Positions 59,949 through 64,000 of a DNA stretch of 64,000 nucleotides are shown piece by piece. Position numbers and translations under genes: made by a program. Numbering within the stretch: position 1 is the stretch's first letter; each line of letters opens with the position of its first letter. The notes beneath the pieces were generated by a model. It was not told the DNA's origin, did not search any database, and saw only the letters and a program-made list of their open reading frames with translations. Source of the stretch: Gymnorhina tibicen (Eukaryota > Chordata > Aves > Passeriformes > Artamidae); NCBI GenBank assembly GCA_013399875.1, contig VXAZ01003887.1, positions 62,001-126,000 of the forward strand, read 5' to 3'.

Positions 59949-62900
59949 GAGGCAGAGCAGGTTAGTGTAGCCTAACAAAATAGAGAAGAGAATCCTCCCT
60001 GCTGCCATTAGTGAAAAGGCTCATTTTACTCCTTTTTCGAGCTGAATGGAGAAGTTCATTATGTTTTAATTTTTTTTTTTCCTAGCAGGAAGTTGTAGTC
60101 CTCTATGTTGGAATGATAGCTGAGTCAAAAGGGGAAAGGGAGTTTAAAGGGTGACAAATGATGGTATGACTGTTACTCACTTTGTCAACCTGGCTGAGTA
60201 ATAACTACTGTGGATGAGCTGGGTTGGAGGATGCATTTTGCTGACAGAATTCCAACGCAAGGATACCAGAAAGAGGGAAAAAATGCTCCAAATCATTGGA
60301 AGTTTAGCAGGTCTCTCAGGAATTTCTGTTAGAAACTGAGGCTGACTTCTAAATATCTCACATCCTGACTAACCCGAGAGTTAGATCTCAAATATTACAG
60401 AGCTCTTTTGGCTCTTTTGTATTCTCCAGTACCATAAACCCATCATTTTAAATCAATGGGCTTAGTGGTAGGATAAAGTCTGCTCACTCTAAACTTAAAG
60501 GGCAAGTTCTGAAGCAGTGGCTGATTTTCCAGGCATCTGAAGGAGGCAGCTTGGTGGGTCATCAGGTCTCACTGCTGAGAACAGCAACAGATGTGAAGAG
60601 AATAAGGATCGATGCAGATCTTTCCCAGAAAAAGTTCAGCTCAAGTAGCTCTACCATTAAATTGTCACACTCATTCTGTTTTCTGTAGGTTACTCAGGAA
60701 ACTGTTGCAAGTGTTGATATACCAGATACAGTCAGTTTTTCATAAGCAGGTTTTTATGTATTGTTTTTGTGGGTGGTTTTTTATTTTTAATTAATAAAAT
60801 AAAGTTTTCTTCCACTAGCAGTGTTACTGAATTGAGCATGTTTGGGCTTTGTCATTCTAATGTTGCAGCAGTTCACAAAGGAATTTTTCTTTATATGAGA
60901 GAAATAGTTGTGCTCTATTTTTAGTGGGAAAGAAATGATGAACAGAGTAATTACAGAAAAAAACTGATTAAATAAATTTCTGATCATTTAGTCTCCATAC
61001 AAAGGTGCTTATATTGTACCTTGCTTTTCTGTTTAGTCTCTTATAAAGGTGACATATCTTTATAAATTTATTTCTAGATCTGCATCAGCTAATGAATAGG
61101 ATAATAATTTATTCATTCTTATAGAATGATAAAACAGTGGAAAAAGGCAGGATACAGAAGAAAGGCCTGGAGTGTGACCATCTGTCTTGAGGAATATTGG
61201 TCTTCTAAACCTGACATGCATTCCTTGGATGTCATCATAGGTTTGTCTTTCAAAATTTAAAACTTCCAGACATTTTGAGAAATGCTTAATGTAAACTTTC
61301 TGAACCCAGAAGCATTGCTCTGTAAGACATTGAAACATCAATATCTTCACAAAGATCACAAACATCACAAAATATGTTCTTCCAATTTTTTTGCTAGATT
61401 AATTAAAATGTTACACAGGAATAGTGTGAAACAGAAATTGTGAAATAATGTATTACTTTTCAAAGATACCTCTTCTCCTATGGTATTTGAACAGTTGCAG
61501 GTCAACTGGTGAGGACAATTTAATCGATACATTCTTCTTGGAAATGATCAGCACAGGAGCAATAAAGGAAGTATTCTTGCAAATGCAGTTTGCATAGCAT
61601 ATTGTTTACTGTATATCTTTATGATTATTCCCTTTGTCTGAAAAAGGACCACCTATTGGGCATAGTAGATTTGTATTATCAGCTAAAAAGAAATTAATAC
61701 AACAGTTCAAAATTCTAATTCAAGTTTGAACCCATGAAGGGTGCATAAAACTGTCTGTGATACAATAACAAAATCTCCTAGATTCAAAGTTAAGGTTTTT
61801 TACTTCCCAGCAAGTGGTTTAAGTATTATGTTATCACAACACCTTCCTTTGGGATTCCAAAATGTACATTTTATATATTGCAGCCTTTTAAGGGGTCTTC
61901 CACCATTTACTCACAACACAAAATTTAACCATCTTCTATTGAAATGTTCATAAACATATTTCAGTCTCATGTAGTGTAATTTGAACTAGAAAGAACTGAG
62001 AAATGATCAGTGAGCTCCAGTGGCTATTTGTGGCTGTAATAAAGCCACTCTAATACTGCACACTTGTACAATGCATCACGTAATATAAACGCGATCACCT
62101 AACAATGAAAGAACACACCAGCGAGATTAACACTTCAGGGAAGGGCAGGGCAAATTATTAGATTCAAGGGACACTATTCATGTGGGGAGTTTTCTTGTGC
62201 AAACAGATTAAAGCCAAGGCATCCTCAAAGGGAAATAGCTTTACACATGAGGAAACATTGTGTGGTGCTTGAAATTAAAAGAGCTACTGCTGTAGAACAG
62301 AGCTCACAGTTCCTCTTCATTTGAAAGGACTGAAATGATGGCCTCTCCTGCTTCAAATGAAGGTACTTAGTTCCTTCACTGTTTTTTTTTCCACAGGAAA
62401 TTGTGAGTGACATGAGTGCAAAGGATTTATCTTCTCTGGCTTCTTTGAGGTGATGCAACAAAATTGTCTGGTTTTGTCCTTGATGAATGAAGTTGAAAGT
62501 GATTTACTTTCTCATCTCACTGTGAATGTTGTCCAATCAACACTCCAAGATTGTAGGGCTCCTAGTAGGTGGAAGTCTTTCTTCAGAGAAAACACTGCTT
62601 TGACAGTTTGTTTTATGTCACTGTGTAATGTAAAGCCTAGTTGGCACATTAAACAATAGTGTTGGGAATTAGATTCTTCAGCAGGAAATCTGCCACCATC
62701 TTCCTCCTAAAAAACGCTTGTCTAAGTGAAAGACAAGTGATGGCCATGCAGAGGAAGAGACTATCTGAACACCAAGATAACACAAAAGAACTTTGACTTT
62801 TTTTTTAATAAAACTCTTGTAAAGCCAACATCTTTTTATGTTTTAGTCCATTCTTTTGCTATATTTTAATTGTGAAATTAGCATTATTAGGATATGTTTC

Positions 62901-64000
62901 TTGACTCTGATGTTATTTTTCTTTTTGAGAAACTTGGCTTTTTGTGAAAATTTTCCATGGAATTTCATTTCTTATAAAATCACCTTCCACAGAATGGCTT
63001 GGATCATGGATTAGACTAATGTGAAGTTAAAAATTAATTCATAGGTTATACACATCTGAGACAGAATTTTGATAAAAGCTTTCCTGTGAAGCTTTCAGTG
63101 ATTTTTTGATGTGGAATGAAACACTGTTTATTTTCTGATATTATTTTTCCTATATTATAAGCATTAGCCCCATAATTCCAGCTGTGAAATAAAAAATAGA
63201 TTTTATATCTATGCATAGAGCAATTTTCATTTAAAATTCATCTTGTGCATCACCCGTGCAAAGATTCTTGTCCCAGCATATGAACCTTATCATCTCAACA
63301 GCCTTATAGCATAAAAAGTTCTATGTACACAATACACTGTAATGCTTCTGTGAGAAACTGTGTTAATGTAGTTTTATGAAAAGTTTTCTGTTGGACATGT
63401 TCCTCCGTTATAACTCTATTTTTTCATGCAGATGTAACTATTTCCACAGTATTTTTCTCAAAAGAAGACCATTAAGTAGAAATTCTTGTCAAAGCAGAAA
63501 CTGTGCAGCTGTTTCTTTGCGCTCTCCTCTTTAAAGTACACAGAGGCATTCACAAATGTGTAAAAGCACTTGTATCTCTCTCCTGTAAAATGCCATTTAC
63601 CAGCTACATGAATTTCCTTACAAGCAATTATTTAAGTCTCAAATTCATCCTCTGGTAGAACATATGCTATGTCAATATTCTGAGTTGTCTCATTTCGCAA
63701 ACCTTCCTTCACTTTTTCTTCCTCCTCTTTGTCTCCACCATCCTAAAAATCCCATATTAAGAAAAGAAACATTCACTGAAGGACTTCTTTGAAAAATGTG
63801 CTTTATTTGGATGTATAGATGAGAAACAGTTGAGAAACTATTATTATTGAAGAATATAAAAGGCTTTGTGGATTGCTCTGGTTTTTTCTGCTTTCTCCTG
63901 AGCATACAAGCCAGCTGAGGTCTGTGTGCATGTGTTTCTAGGGGTTATCAAGGAATAACAGGACCCAGAAACTGTTCAAATAATTTCAGTGGAAGGGTGT
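59949..64000. other. AT-rich interval to the window end
   Basis: No gene or transposon recognised. Frames do not exceed 102 codons (minus, 61060-61368), and none shows a familiar domain. Homopolymer T runs occur, for example at about 60067-60081. Confidence 0.6.

Noticed and set aside
1..64000. CRISPR arrays, operons, tRNA or rRNA genes
   Set aside because: No spaced direct-repeat array, no compact gene organisation and no tRNA or rRNA consensus was seen; the window is vertebrate nuclear DNA.

Overview
The window is nuclear DNA from a bird, most likely a songbird. CR1 LINE 3' ends occur on both strands, and several long terminal repeats (LTRs) resemble endogenous-retrovirus families that are abundant in passerine genomes. 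The background is AT-rich, and there is no compact, operon-like or otherwise prokaryotic gene organisation. Family assignments come from recognising consensus sequence by eye, not from a search.

I find no protein-coding gene that I can support. The longest open frames lie inside repeats: 166 codons at 18650-19150 and 163 codons at 58992-59483 sit in LTRs. Frames of 173 and 205 codons at 33099-33878 run through an assembly gap inside an inverted repeat. A 153-codon frame at 16550-17011 lies in an unclassified GC-rich block. The remaining frames are about the length expected by chance in AT-rich DNA. The window is either intergenic or lies inside a very large intron; the sequence does not decide which.

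Layout from left to right. A CR1 3' end (1-308) abuts a broken LTR (309-975). An AT-rich stretch follows, with a pentamer microsatellite and gap near 3.9 kb, an old dispersed repeat near 8.7 kb, a full LTR at 10.8-11.35 kb and a MIR-type SINE remnant at 12.9 kb. From 14.4 to 19.6 kb lies a mid- to high-GC repeat cluster: an unclassified block, an LTR piece, another unclassified GC-rich block, and a long LTR-like element of about 1.3 kb with a CpG-rich core. From 20 to 27 kb there is mostly plain AT-rich sequence with two small hairpins or palindromes. LTRs follow at 27.1-27.6 and 28.7-29.3 kb. At 33.07-33.82 kb is the most unusual structure: two arms of about 340 bp, about 99% identical, in inverted orientation around an assembly gap. 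A CR1 coding fragment and a TTCC microsatellite follow at 34.2-34.5 kb. The 35-42 kb stretch is plain except for an ancient tandem duplication of about 110 bp at 40.6-40.8 kb. Then come an LTR (42.5-43.0 kb), CR1 pieces (43.5 and 47.9 kb), a poly-G gap (45.0 kb), a solo LTR with a clear 5-bp target duplication (53.7-54.3 kb) and a second one (58.6-59.55 kb).

There is no gene set that works together. The window records transposon insertion, old tandem duplications and a few possible regulatory sequences. I did not find a new biological system. The inverted repeat at 33 kb and the diverged tandem duplication at 40.6 kb most deserve a second look.
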